This document shows positions 45,600 through 54,540 of a stretch of DNA of 61,504 nucleotides, in pieces. The translations under genes and the position numbers were made by a program. Origin of the DNA: JALOAT01 sp041687015 (lineage in GTDB: Bacteria; Pseudomonadota; Gammaproteobacteria; Thiohalomonadales; Thiohalomonadaceae). The stretch covers positions 1 through 61,504 of the forward strand of contig JAWLCT010000017.1 in NCBI GenBank assembly GCA_041687015.1, written 5' to 3'. Below the pieces are notes generated by a model that was given only the letters and a program-made list of their open reading frames with translations, ran no database searches and was not told the DNA's origin. Every line of letters begins with the position of its first letter. Position 1 is the stretch's first letter.

Positions 45600-47470
45600 G
45601 GCAGCACCATGGCCAGCAGCACCGCCGTACCCGCCGCCACGGCGGCGGCATAGCGCCGCAGTTGCCCGTTCTGGCTGCTGCTGAGCAGATGCCAAAGCCG
45701 GTAACTGCCGTGGCCTAGACCGGTGAAAGGACGATCCAGCGGGTCGCCGGACAGTCGCGCAGCCAGTCGTGCATAGGGGCGACGCAGCACACGCTCGTAA
45801 AGGGCATCGAAGCCCCAGCCATGGAACCACCACGCCGACAACCGCCCTGCCGTCGCGGACGTGCGCCACGCCGCGCTCCACGCCGGACGCACGCGCAGCA
45901 GGTACCAGGTCATCCCGATGCCGAGCAGCGGGGCGAGCACCGCCAGCATCGCACCCCACCCGCCGTGGCCGGCGTCCGCAGCGGCGGGCAACACCGGGGC
46001 CACGAGGTCGCTGAACAGGCGCGCGCCGCCCGCACCGATGGGGAGCTCGAACACGCCCGCCGCCAAGGTCGGAACGATCAACACGGCCAGCGGCAGGTGC
46101 ATGCGCCCGTCGGTTTCACGGGTGATGCGTGTGCAAGCCTTGCCCAGAAAGCCGATCACGAAGGCGCGGGTGATATACGCCGCCGTCAGCAGTGCACCCA
46201 GCCACCCGGCAAACCAGAGCGCACCGCGTCCCCGTTGCCACACCTCGGCGAGGATCAAATCCTTGCTGAAAAATCCCGCGCTTACGTACGGCAGTGCCGC
46301 CAGGGACGCGCTGCCCGCAAGGAATCCCCAGAAGGCCCAGGCCTGGCGCGTACGCAGTCCGCCCATACGCCGCAAATCCCTTTCGTGCCCCAGGGACAGA
46401 CTGGCCACACCGGCGGCGAGGAACAGCAGGGCCTTGAAGAAGGCGTGTACGAACAAATGAAACATGGCCGCCGTCCAGGCGCCCACCCCCAGGGCCATGA
46501 ACATGAAACCCAACTGGCTGATGGTCGAATACGCCAGTACGCGCTTGATATCGGTCTGCACCAACGCGCTGACCGCCGCGAGCAACAGGCCGGCGGCGCC
46601 GAGCCAGGCGATGAGGCTCAACACGCCGGGCGCCAGCACAAACAACGGGTGAAGGCGCGCAATCAGATAGACGCCCGCGGTGACCATGGTGGCCGCGTGG
46701 ATCAGTGCGCTGACCGGCGTCGGGCCGGCCATGGCATCGGGCAGCCAGGTCTGCAACGGCAGTTGTGCCGATTTGCCCACGGCCCCCGCAAGCAGCAACA
46801 GCGCGAGCGTGATCGGCAACGTCGTCGAATCGGTCCAGGTCGCGGTCGCCTGTTCCATCAGCGCGGGTATCGCCGTGACCCCGAAATGTGAAAACAACAG
46901 CAACAGTCCGATCACCAGCGGCAGATCGCCGGCCATGGTCATGATCATGGCCTTGCGTGCGGCCGCGCCGTTTGCCGCATCGCGATACCAGAAACCGATG
47001 AGCAGGTACGAACACAGCCCGACCCCTTCCCACCCCAGGAACAGCAGCAGGAGATCGTCGGCGAGCACCAGCACCAACATGGCGCCCACGAACAGGTTCA
47101 ACCAGGCGAAATAGCGTGCGTAGCCCTCCTCGCCCGCCATGTAGCCACTGGAATACAGGTGAATCAGGAATCCGACGCCCGTAATCACGACGGCCATGAT
47201 CAGGGAAAGCCCGTCCAGACGCAGGGCGATGCGTGGTGTCACACCGTCCGCGTCGAACCAGACCCACAGTGTCTGCAGTTGCGGCACCGAATCAACGAAA
47301 TATGCGCTCCCAAAAAGACACACCAGTGCCGCCGAAAGGCCAACGCTGCCGCAGGCGATGACCGCACACCACAGGTCATTCAGGCGACGCCCCGCAAGCC
47401 CGAGCAGCAGCGCACCGAAGAGCGGCAAGGCGGGCACAAGCCATAGCAGTCCGGCGACACCTTCGTTCAA
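45596..47470 (-). CDS. nuoL: NuoL, complex I proton-pumping subunit L
   Basis: A 624-residue antiporter-like subunit with the long C-terminal lateral helix seen in NuoL. Signatures: LFLGWEGVGLCSYLLIGFWY, LPLQTWLPDAMAGPTPVSAL, YSTISQLGFMFMALG. The best start is TTG 47470, preceded by GAGGGACGG; no ATG is available in frame at the expected N-terminus. An ATG 18 nt further upstream is out of frame. Confidence 0.95.
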   Translation of the reverse strand: MNEGVAGLLWLVPALPLFGALLLGLAGRRLNDLWCAVIACGSVGLSAALVCLFGSAYFVDSVPQLQTLWVWFDADGVTPRIALRLDGLSLIMAVVITGVGFLIHLYSSGYMAGEEGYARYFAWLNLFVGAMLVLVLADDLLLLFLGWEGVGLCSYLLIGFWYRDAANGAAARKAMIMTMAGDLPLVIGLLLLFSHFGVTAIPALMEQATATWTDSTTLPITLALLLLAGAVGKSAQLPLQTWLPDAMAGPTPVSALIHAATMVTAGVYLIARLHPLFVLAPGVLSLIAWLGAAGLLLAAVSALVQTDIKRVLAYSTISQLGFMFMALGVGAWTAAMFHLFVHAFFKALLFLAAGVASLSLGHERDLRRMGGLRTRQAWAFWGFLAGSASLAALPYVSAGFFSKDLILAEVWQRGRGALWFAGWLGALLTAAYITRAFVIGFLGKACTRITRETDGRMHLPLAVLIVPTLAAGVFELPIGAGGARLFSDLVAPVLPAAADAGHGGWGAMLAVLAPLLGIGMTWYLLRVRPAWSAAWRTSATAGRLSAWWFHGWGFDALYERVLRRPYARLAARLSGDPLDRPFTGLGHGSYRLWHLLSSSQNGQLRRYAAAVAAGTAVLLAMVLP

Positions 47471-47518
47471 GGGTTCCGTCCCTCAACATTTTCAGTCCGT
47501 GTTTGCGCACCGCTGCGC

Positions 47519-47821
47519 TCAATCGCGCAGCGTGCGGGCCGCGTCGATATCCAGGGTGCCGAAATGACGTTCGATGCGCAGCATCAATGCCAACGCCACG
47601 GCCGCCTCGGCGCCCGACACGCTGATGATGAGCAGAAACATGATCTGGCCATCCGGTTGTGCCCAGTGAGCGCCGGCGGCGATGAAAGCCAGTGCGGCGG
47701 CATTGAACAGCACTTCCACCGAAATAAGCATGAACATGAGATTGCGCCGCGCGAGCACACCGGCAATGCCCACCACCAGCAAGGCCGCCGCCAGGGTGAG
47801 CAGTACGGGAGTTGCGGTCAC
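47519..47821 (-). CDS. nuoK: NuoK, complex I membrane subunit K
   Basis: A 100-residue three-helix subunit, the usual size. Conserved acidic residues lie in LISVEVLFNAAALAFI (Glu) and SVSGAEAAVALALML (Glu). It starts with GTG 47821, which overlaps the nuoJ stop (GTGA). A 48-bp gap separates it from nuoL. Confidence 0.95.
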   Translation of the reverse strand: MTATPVLLTLAAALLVVGIAGVLARRNLMFMLISVEVLFNAAALAFIAAGAHWAQPDGQIMFLLIISVSGAEAAVALALMLRIERHFGTLDIDAARTLRD

Positions 47822-48324
47822 TGCTGTTCTCCGATACCACCCTGGCCCACATGCCACGTCACTATCAGCGCGACCAGCAGCAACAACGAAGCGAGTTCCA
47901 CGATCACCAGATAGGGACCGAACAACACGGTGCCTACGGCCTTCGCGCCCACGACGTCGGCCGCCCCCGACCCGATGCCGTTCATGATGATGAACACCGT
48001 CTCCACGAACAGCAGCAGTGCCAGCGCCACCGGGCCGCGCCAATGCCCGGGTGCCAGCCACTGGCGTTCACAGATCTCGGCCGACACGCCAAGGTTGAGC
48101 ATCATCACCACGAATACGAACAACACCGTGATGGCGCCTGCGTAGATGATGACTTGCAGAGCCGCGGCAAACGGGGCACCCGCGATGGCGAAAATCACCG
48201 CCATCCCGAGCAGGGCGACGATCAGGTAAAGGAGCGCATGCACGGCATTGAGGCGGGTGACCGCCATCACTGCCGCGATCAGGGTCAGTGCCGCCGCAAA
48301 CAGGAACTCCGTTTCCATGGCCAT
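47818..48324 (-). CDS. nuoJ: NuoJ, complex I membrane subunit J
   Basis: A 168-residue subunit with five membrane segments. LNAVHALLYLIVALLGMAVI and IIYAGAITVLFVFVVMMLN are the NuoJ signatures; the latter contains the pi-bulge helix that couples quinone chemistry to pumping. It lies 11 bp downstream of nuoI. Confidence 0.95.
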   Translation of the reverse strand: MAMETEFLFAAALTLIAAVMAVTRLNAVHALLYLIVALLGMAVIFAIAGAPFAAALQVIIYAGAITVLFVFVVMMLNLGVSAEICERQWLAPGHWRGPVALALLLFVETVFIIMNGIGSGAADVVGAKAVGTVLFGPYLVIVELASLLLLVALIVTWHVGQGGIGEQQ

Positions 48325-48335
48325 GATCCCGTGCT

Positions 48336-48905
48336 TCAGGGCAGCAGGCTGCGTACATCCACGGGCGGGGATTCGCCCTGTGCCTCACCCTTGGCCTTGC
48401 CACCGACCGCCACACCGGCGACACGGTAAAAATTGTAGCCGGGATACTTGCCCTGCCCATCGATGAGCAGATGCTGCTTTTCATACACCATGTTGGCACG
48501 GTGATATTCGCTCATCTCAAAATCGGTGGTGAGCTGAATGGCATAGGTCGGACACGCCTCCTCACAGAATCCGCAAAAAATGCACCGTGAGAAATTGATG
48601 CGAAAGAACGCCGGATAACGCCGCCCGTGGTTGTCCTGGGTCGCCTGCAGCGCGATGCAGTCCACGGGGCAGGCAACGGCGCACAGATAACAGGCCACGC
48701 AGCGCTCCGCGCCGTCCGGATCCCGGGACAGGATGATGCGCCCGCGCCAGCGCGGCGGGATGTTCGGCTTCTGTTCCGGATACTGCACCGTCTCACGGCG
48801 GCGGAAGGCGTGCAGGAATACGTACCACAGCGTCGCGAGGGCGTTTGTCATAGCCTGCAGCGCCATACGCGTCGCGGTGGCAAATCGGCGGACGGGTGGG
48901 TTCAT
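48336..48905 (-). CDS. nuoI: NuoI, complex I iron-sulfur subunit I
   Basis: A 189-residue protein with two 4Fe-4S clusters, N6a and N6b (CVACYLCAVACPVDC and CIFCGFCEEACPTYAI), passing electrons from NuoG toward NuoB. The N-terminus may start instead at an internal Met, codon 19 (MTNALATLW), which would give a length nearer to other NuoI proteins. It lies 1 bp after the nuoH stop. Confidence 0.95.
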   Translation of the reverse strand: MNPPVRRFATATRMALQAMTNALATLWYVFLHAFRRRETVQYPEQKPNIPPRWRGRIILSRDPDGAERCVACYLCAVACPVDCIALQATQDNHGRRYPAFFRINFSRCIFCGFCEEACPTYAIQLTTDFEMSEYHRANMVYEKQHLLIDGQGKYPGYNFYRVAGVAVGGKAKGEAQGESPPVDVRSLLP

Positions 48906-48906
48906 G

Positions 48907-49857
48907 TCAGTTCCAGGTCACGACGGCGCCGGTCACCAGAAGATTGACCAATGAAAGCGGCAGCATCAGCTTCCACCCAAACGCCATGAGCTGGTCATAG
49001 CGTGGGCGCGGCAGCCCCGCGCGCAACAGCACGAAGAAGCCCATAACCACCAGCACCTTGAGCGAAAACCACACCAATGGCGGCAGCCACGGTCCGAGCC
49101 AGCCGCCCAGGAACAGGGTGACGGTCATGGCGGACACCAGCAGCATGCCCAGGTATTCCCCCACGTAGAACAAGCCGAACTTGAGACCGGAATATTCCGT
49201 GTGGTACCCCGCCACCAGTTCGGTTTCGGCCAGCGGCAGATCAAAGGGCAGGCGGTGCGCCTCGACCGTGCCCGCGATCAGGAACAGGACAAAACCGATG
49301 AACTGCGGCACCACGAACCATACGCGGCGCTGGGCTTCCACGATGTCGGTGAGATTGAACGAGCCGGCCATGATCACCACGCCCATGAGCGACAGCCCCA
49401 GGAAGACTTCGTAGCTGATCACCTGGGCAGAGGCCCGCAGACTGCCCAGCAAAGCGTATTTGTTGTTCGACGCCCAGCCGGCAAAAATCGCGCTATACAC
49501 ACCCAGCGCGGACATGGCGATAAAAAACAGCAGACCCAGCGACATGTCGCTCACCACCACGCCCGGCGCGAACGGCACCACGGCAAAGGCCATCAAGGTC
49601 GAGGCCACCACCACGGCAGGCGCCAGCACGAAGACCACGCGATCGGCGAAGGGCGGCGTCCAGTCGTGCTTGGTGAAGATCTTCACCATGTCGGCGACGA
49701 CCTGCGCCAGGCCGAATGGGCCCACACGATTGGGACCGTAGCGATCCTGCCAAAGCCCGAGCAGACGGCGCTCGAACCAGATGGCCAGAGCGGCAAGGGT
49801 GAGCACGACCACCAACACCGCCAGGGACAGGATGAGGCTGGTCAGCAATGCGCTCAT
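48907..49857 (-). CDS. nuoH: NuoH, complex I quinone-site membrane subunit
   Basis: A 316-residue subunit with eight membrane segments. Family signatures: ERRLLGLWQDRYGPNRVGPF, FAGWASNNKYALLGSLRA and PFDLPLAETELVAGYHTEYS. With NuoB and NuoD it forms the quinone-binding chamber. ATG 49857 overlaps the nuoG stop. Confidence 0.96.
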   Translation of the reverse strand: MSALLTSLILSLAVLVVVLTLAALAIWFERRLLGLWQDRYGPNRVGPFGLAQVVADMVKIFTKHDWTPPFADRVVFVLAPAVVVASTLMAFAVVPFAPGVVVSDMSLGLLFFIAMSALGVYSAIFAGWASNNKYALLGSLRASAQVISYEVFLGLSLMGVVIMAGSFNLTDIVEAQRRVWFVVPQFIGFVLFLIAGTVEAHRLPFDLPLAETELVAGYHTEYSGLKFGLFYVGEYLGMLLVSAMTVTLFLGGWLGPWLPPLVWFSLKVLVVMGFFVLLRAGLPRPRYDQLMAFGWKLMLPLSLVNLLVTGAVVTWN

Positions 49858-52523
49858 CGGACGGACTCGATGGTCAGCGGTACCGGCAGGCTGAGGCCGC
49901 ACACCGGGCCCATGTTCACCGGCAGCCCGACGACGTCCGCGGCCATGTCCGCAAACCGCACGGGGAGCACGAACCATCGGCCGCTGATATGCACTTTGAC
50001 CAAATCGCCTTCCGTGAGCTGTTTTCGCTCGGCCGTTTGCCGCGCCAGAAGCAGATGGGGCACGGGTATCAGCGACGCCACCGCCGGCGCCTGTGACGAC
50101 AGCTCCTCGCCACCGAACAGGTGATGGACAGGAACGCCAACCAGGTGGTCGCCCCTCGCCTCCTCCGGCAGGGGCAGATAATCGCCGGGCACGGGTGTGG
50201 AATCGAACAACAGTACGCCCGCTTCCCCACCCTGGAGCGGCCCGTTGATCTCCCGCTGATAGAACGTGAGGGCCTGCGGTGAATTCCAGCCGGGCACCCA
50301 GTAACGCGGCTCCAATCCCGCCGGGGGCGGTCGACCATAGCCTTCCATGGAAAATCGCAGCGGCGCATCGACATCGGTGGGTGGCGGCGGCTCGAAAACC
50401 GTTGCATCGGCCCACATGGCCGTGCGCCCGCTGTAACGCAGCGGTTGGCGGGGCACCGCGCGGTGCGGCGCGCGTCCCACGTCGGCCGGTGCCGCTTCGC
50501 CGATGCGCGCGAACACCGGCTGTCGCGCGGCCAAATCGGCCTGCAGTTCACTGAGTCGGGTAAAACCGAGCGGCCGCCCCAGCTGCTCGCCCAATGTCAG
50601 CATCCAACGCCACGTAGCGCGCCGCTCACCGCCAGCGGGCAGGGCGGCGAAACGGCGCTGCGCGCGCCCTTCGTGGTTGATCAGCGTACCGGTATCCTCG
50701 GCGAAACCGGCCGCAGGCAACACCAGCTCCGCCAGTGCGGTGGTACGGTTTGCAAGCACATCGACGGCCACCCGCTGCCCCGCGGCATTCAGCGCGGCGT
50801 GAACAGTCTCTTCCGGCACGCGGCGAAACAGATCGTTCTCCACCACCAGCAGCGTATCGCACTCGCCACGCTGTACTTTGGCGAGTGCCGCCTCCACACT
50901 CATGCCGCCCAACAGGGCGGCGCCCACGGTATTGCACTCGGGCACCGTGCACACGAATCCGGCCCTGGGCCGGTGCTTGACCAAGGCACGCGCCAGATTC
51001 GCGGCGGCTGTCAGCACGGCCGCACTCCCCTGCCCGCTGCCCGTCACCACCAGGGGGCGCTCTGCCTGAAGCAACGCGCCCGCAATGGTTTTCACCAGCG
51101 CCGGATCTGCCGGGCCCTCACCGCACCGGGGTGCCTGCTTATCCAGCCGGGCGGTGACGGCACAGGCGATAGCGGCGATCGCCGCCGGGGCGACTCGCAG
51201 GGTGGTGCTGGCAAAACGATCCAGGGCGGTGGCCACGGGCGTAATCACGAACAGCGGACTGGTGATGCCGCGGGTGGCGTCACGCACCGAAACGTCCTGC
51301 CAATCGGGAATCCCCAGCCGCTCGGCCTGCGCCTTTCCCTGCTGGCGCAACGCCTGACGCAGCGCCAGGGACAAACGCGGAGCGGTCTGCTCCACGTCCT
51401 CCCCGAGTACGATAACCGCATCCGCGCCGGCGGCCTCCGCGAGGCTGAACAAGGGTGCGGGCGGCGCCCGCAAGAATCCGAGCACCTGTTGTGCCAGCGC
51501 CAGTTCTGCCTCATTCAACCCGGGACTGAAGCCCTCCTCGCCCACCAGGGCGCGCAGGGCGTGGTTCGCCTCCAGGGTGGCACGGGGCGAACCAATCCCG
51601 ACCAGTCGCCCGCCCTTCACCGTGGCGAGCCCCTGTTCGGTACCGGGTGCAGTGAGCATTCCGTCGCGTTTCAGCGAAACCGTCTGCAGACGGTGCTCCG
51701 CGTTCAGGTGCTCGTAACCAAAACGGCCGCGATCACAGAGGAAGTAACCATTGATGCGCGGGTGATAGCGATTGCTGATGCGTCGCACAGCGCCATAGCG
51801 CTCGCCCACGAAGGTGTTGCAGCCCACACCGCAATGCACGCAAACGGAGGGGGCGGATTGCAGGTCCCATTTGCGTGTGTAATGGCGCTTCAGGGTTTTG
51901 TCCGTGAACACACCGGTGGGACAGACCTCCACGAGATTGCCGGCGAACGGACTTTCCAGCACCCCGCTTTCGCCCCGTCCGAAATACACATGTTGCTTGC
52001 TCGCAAAGGCGTCCAAATCGGTGCCGCCCGCGTAGTCGCGATAAAAGCGCACACAGCGATAACAGGCGATGCAGCGGTTCATCTCGTGCGCCACGAAGGG
52101 GCCGAGGTCCTGGTTCAGGTGGGTGCGTTTGGGAAAACGGTGGCGACGATAAACATGCCCCGTCATCACGGTCATGTCCTGCAGATGGCACTCGCCGCCT
52201 TCATCGCAGACCGGGCAGTCATGGGGATGGGTGGTCATGAGCCACTCGATGATCGAGCGCCGAAAGTCCCGTGCCTCCGCGTCATCGATGGAAAAGCGTC
52301 CGGCGTCCTGGACCGGCGTCATGCAGGCCATCACCAACCGACCACGGGTATCGTCGGCGTCCTTGTATTGTTTCACCGCGCACTGGCGACAAGCCCCCGC
52401 CGAGCCCAGCGCCGGGTGCCAGCAGAAATAGGGAATCCCGAGGCCGAGCGACAACGCCGCCGCCAACAGGTTGTCGCCGTCCCTGACCTCGTACTCGCGA
52501 CCGTCGATGGTGATCCGTGCCAT
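49854..52523 (-). CDS. nuoG: NuoG, complex I large iron-sulfur subunit
   Basis: An 889-residue subunit. The N-terminal 2Fe-2S site is in FCWHPALGSAGACRQC; the His/Cys 4Fe-4S (N5) site follows from HPHDCPVCDEGGECHLQD; two more Cys sets follow (CIACYRC and CVHCGVGC). The rest is molybdopterin-oxidoreductase-like without a cofactor role. ATG 52523 gives MARITIDGREYEV. A 250-bp spacer carrying an inverted repeat separates it from nuoF, an unusual break in this otherwise tight operon. Confidence 0.95.
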   Translation of the reverse strand: MARITIDGREYEVRDGDNLLAAALSLGLGIPYFCWHPALGSAGACRQCAVKQYKDADDTRGRLVMACMTPVQDAGRFSIDDAEARDFRRSIIEWLMTTHPHDCPVCDEGGECHLQDMTVMTGHVYRRHRFPKRTHLNQDLGPFVAHEMNRCIACYRCVRFYRDYAGGTDLDAFASKQHVYFGRGESGVLESPFAGNLVEVCPTGVFTDKTLKRHYTRKWDLQSAPSVCVHCGVGCNTFVGERYGAVRRISNRYHPRINGYFLCDRGRFGYEHLNAEHRLQTVSLKRDGMLTAPGTEQGLATVKGGRLVGIGSPRATLEANHALRALVGEEGFSPGLNEAELALAQQVLGFLRAPPAPLFSLAEAAGADAVIVLGEDVEQTAPRLSLALRQALRQQGKAQAERLGIPDWQDVSVRDATRGITSPLFVITPVATALDRFASTTLRVAPAAIAAIACAVTARLDKQAPRCGEGPADPALVKTIAGALLQAERPLVVTGSGQGSAAVLTAAANLARALVKHRPRAGFVCTVPECNTVGAALLGGMSVEAALAKVQRGECDTLLVVENDLFRRVPEETVHAALNAAGQRVAVDVLANRTTALAELVLPAAGFAEDTGTLINHEGRAQRRFAALPAGGERRATWRWMLTLGEQLGRPLGFTRLSELQADLAARQPVFARIGEAAPADVGRAPHRAVPRQPLRYSGRTAMWADATVFEPPPPTDVDAPLRFSMEGYGRPPPAGLEPRYWVPGWNSPQALTFYQREINGPLQGGEAGVLLFDSTPVPGDYLPLPEEARGDHLVGVPVHHLFGGEELSSQAPAVASLIPVPHLLLARQTAERKQLTEGDLVKVHISGRWFVLPVRFADMAADVVGLPVNMGPVCGLSLPVPLTIESVR

Positions 52524-52604
52524 GCGTTCTAAGCGTAGGCACGCCGGCGCATGACTGCGGCCCATAGCGCATCGGACACGTCCGCGTATTTAGAGTGAAA
52601 GGTT

Positions 52605-52761
52605 TTTCTCTCGCCAGGACGCCAAGAGCGCCAAGGGAAGAAGTTGTGATGGAATCAGGACGGCAGGTTACGGAGCCGATTTTCGGTCCAACCCCTGGGC
52701 CCGGTGGTGAGCCATCCGCCTCCCACCTGTGCCTTGGCGTTCTTTGCGTCTAGGCGAGAGA
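52605..52761. repeat. Paired inverted repeat (TTCTCTCGCC-ACGCCAAG type) between nuoF and nuoG
   Basis: The left arm (52605-52636) reads TTCTCTCGCCAGGACGCC, then AAGAGCGCCAAGG. The right arm (52732-52761) is its inverse with four or five mismatches: CCTTGGCGTTCTTTGCGTC, then TAGGCGAGAGAA. About 95 bp separate the arms. The A/C/G-rich short units resemble those of the rnfB/rnfC element (CGCCAAGGACGCAAAG), so both probably belong to one family. Confidence 0.75.
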
Positions 52762-52773
52762 ACATTCCCACGT

Positions 52774-54078
52774 TCATCCTTCCGCTGTGTAAGGACAGCC
52801 CTCGCGCAAATGACGTTCGAAGTCGTCGCGAAACAGTACCAGGCCGGTTTCCAGCGGTGCCATGGCGCCCGGCGCGAGGGCGCAGAAGGTGTGACCCATG
52901 CCGAGAAAGCGCGTGTGCAAATGGAGCAGCGCCAAGTCCTCCGGTCGACCACGCCCCTGCTCAATGGCGAGCAACAATTCTTCCACCCACGGCAGTCCGT
53001 CACGACAGGGCGTGCACCAACCACAGGATTCCTGGGCGAAGAAGTGTTGCAGGTTGTGCAACACGCCAATGGGACAGGTCTGGTCGTCGTACACCATCAC
53101 CGTGCCGGTCCCCATGCGCGAATGGATGCGTTCCGGGGAATCGAAATCCATGGGCACGTCCAGTTCTCCCGGCGCCACGAATCCCGTGGACGCGCCGCCG
53201 GGCTGGACTGCGCGCAGCCCATAGCCCGTGCGCATGCCGCCGGCGTGTTCCTCGATGATGGCGCGCAACGGTGTGCCCATGGGCAGTTCGAACCAACCGG
53301 GCCGGTTCACACGCCCACTCACGGTGTAGACCTTGGTCCCGCCATCCACGCCCCCGCGTTTCGAGGGGGGACCGACACCTGCCGAGACGAACCACTCGGC
53401 ACCGCGCGTGATGATGTGCGGTACGTTGCACAGGGTCTCCACGTTGTTCACCACCGTGGGCCGACCCCACAAACCGGCGGTGGTGGCGCGTGGCAACGTG
53501 GCGCGTGGAACGGCGCGGCGGCCTTCCAGGGCATTGAGCAGCGCCCCTGATTCGCCACAGATGTAGCGACCTGCACTGGTGTGCAGGTGCAGATGGAAAG
53601 ACCAGCCCGATCTGAGGACATTGGCGCCGACATAGCCGGCGCGCTCGGCTTCCGCCAACGCCGCGGCCAGGCGTCGTGCGGCCACCTGATACTCATAACG
53701 CAGGAAAATGAAACCGGTGTCGGCCTGCACGGCGTGAGCGGCGATGATCATGCCTTCGATGAGTTGATGGGGATCGCCTTCCATGAGCACCCGGTCCTTG
53801 AAGGCCCCCGGTTCCATCTCGTCCGCATTGGCAACCACATAGCGCGATCCGTCGTCGGGCGGGGCCATGGACTTCCATTTGATGCCCGCAGGGAAACCAG
53901 CGCCGCCACGTCCGCGCAGATTGGCGCGCACCACTTCATCACGCACCGCGTCCGGCGTCATCCCCAGTGCCTTGCGTAGCGCCTGATAGCCGCCGGCCCT
54001 TTCATAGGCCTTCAGGGAAACGGCCGCGCCATCGGATTGAAAGCGGCCCGTCAATGGATGGGCGTCGAGGGGAGTCAC
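52774..54078 (-). CDS. nuoF: NuoF, complex I NADH/FMN subunit
   Basis: A 434-residue subunit that oxidises NADH. The FMN/NADH loop is GRGGAGFPAGIKWKSM; the N3 cluster is in ESCGWCTPCRDGLPW. It starts with GTG 54078, overlapping the nuoE stop. The stop lies 13 bp before the intergenic repeat. Confidence 0.96.
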   Translation of the reverse strand: MTPLDAHPLTGRFQSDGAAVSLKAYERAGGYQALRKALGMTPDAVRDEVVRANLRGRGGAGFPAGIKWKSMAPPDDGSRYVVANADEMEPGAFKDRVLMEGDPHQLIEGMIIAAHAVQADTGFIFLRYEYQVAARRLAAALAEAERAGYVGANVLRSGWSFHLHLHTSAGRYICGESGALLNALEGRRAVPRATLPRATTAGLWGRPTVVNNVETLCNVPHIITRGAEWFVSAGVGPPSKRGGVDGGTKVYTVSGRVNRPGWFELPMGTPLRAIIEEHAGGMRTGYGLRAVQPGGASTGFVAPGELDVPMDFDSPERIHSRMGTGTVMVYDDQTCPIGVLHNLQHFFAQESCGWCTPCRDGLPWVEELLLAIEQGRGRPEDLALLHLHTRFLGMGHTFCALAPGAMAPLETGLVLFRDDFERHLREGCPYTAEG

Positions 54079-54539
54079 GACAGACGCGCCAGGATCCGGT
54101 CCAGGCGTTCGGGCGAGACCTCACCTTCCGGATTGCCGTTGAGGAGCAGTGCCGGTGCGCGATGGCAGAGACCCAGACAGGGCGCGACAAGCAAGGTCAG
54201 CCGACCGTCCTCCGCGGTGCCCCCCACTGCGAGCCCGTGGTGCTCGCGCAGGTGTTTCTGCAGCGCAGGCGCACCTTGCATCCAGCACATCACGCCGTCA
54301 CACACATGCAGCACATTCTGTCCCACCGGGTGTCGGAAGATCTGGTTGTAAAAGGTGGCCACGCCGTCCAGCTCCGCAGCACTCATGCCAAGCGCATGGG
54401 CCACGGCCGCGAGGGCTTCGTCCGACACGAACCCGCGGTGGCGTTGCACGACTTTCAAGGCATCCACACAGGCTGCGCGCGGCTCAGGATAACGGCTTGC
54501 CTCGACGGCGATTTCCCTGCGTTCTTCCTCGCTCAGCAT
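54075..54539 (-). CDS. nuoE: NuoE, complex I 2Fe-2S subunit
   Basis: A 154-residue thioredoxin-like 2Fe-2S subunit. Cluster ligands lie in VCDGVMCW and later in APCLGLCHRAPALLLNG; VATFYNQIFRHPVG is the family segment before the first Cys. It overlaps nuoF and lies 1 bp after nuoCD. Confidence 0.95.
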   Translation of the reverse strand: MLSEEERREIAVEASRYPEPRAACVDALKVVQRHRGFVSDEALAAVAHALGMSAAELDGVATFYNQIFRHPVGQNVLHVCDGVMCWMQGAPALQKHLREHHGLAVGGTAEDGRLTLLVAPCLGLCHRAPALLLNGNPEGEVSPERLDRILARLS

Positions 54540-54540
54540 G

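Noticed and set aside
50445..52532. 695-codon open frame opposite nuoG.
   Set aside because: The opposite strand encodes a full NuoG with all iron-sulfur ligands; the antisense product is Gln/His/Arg-rich with no recognisable domain.
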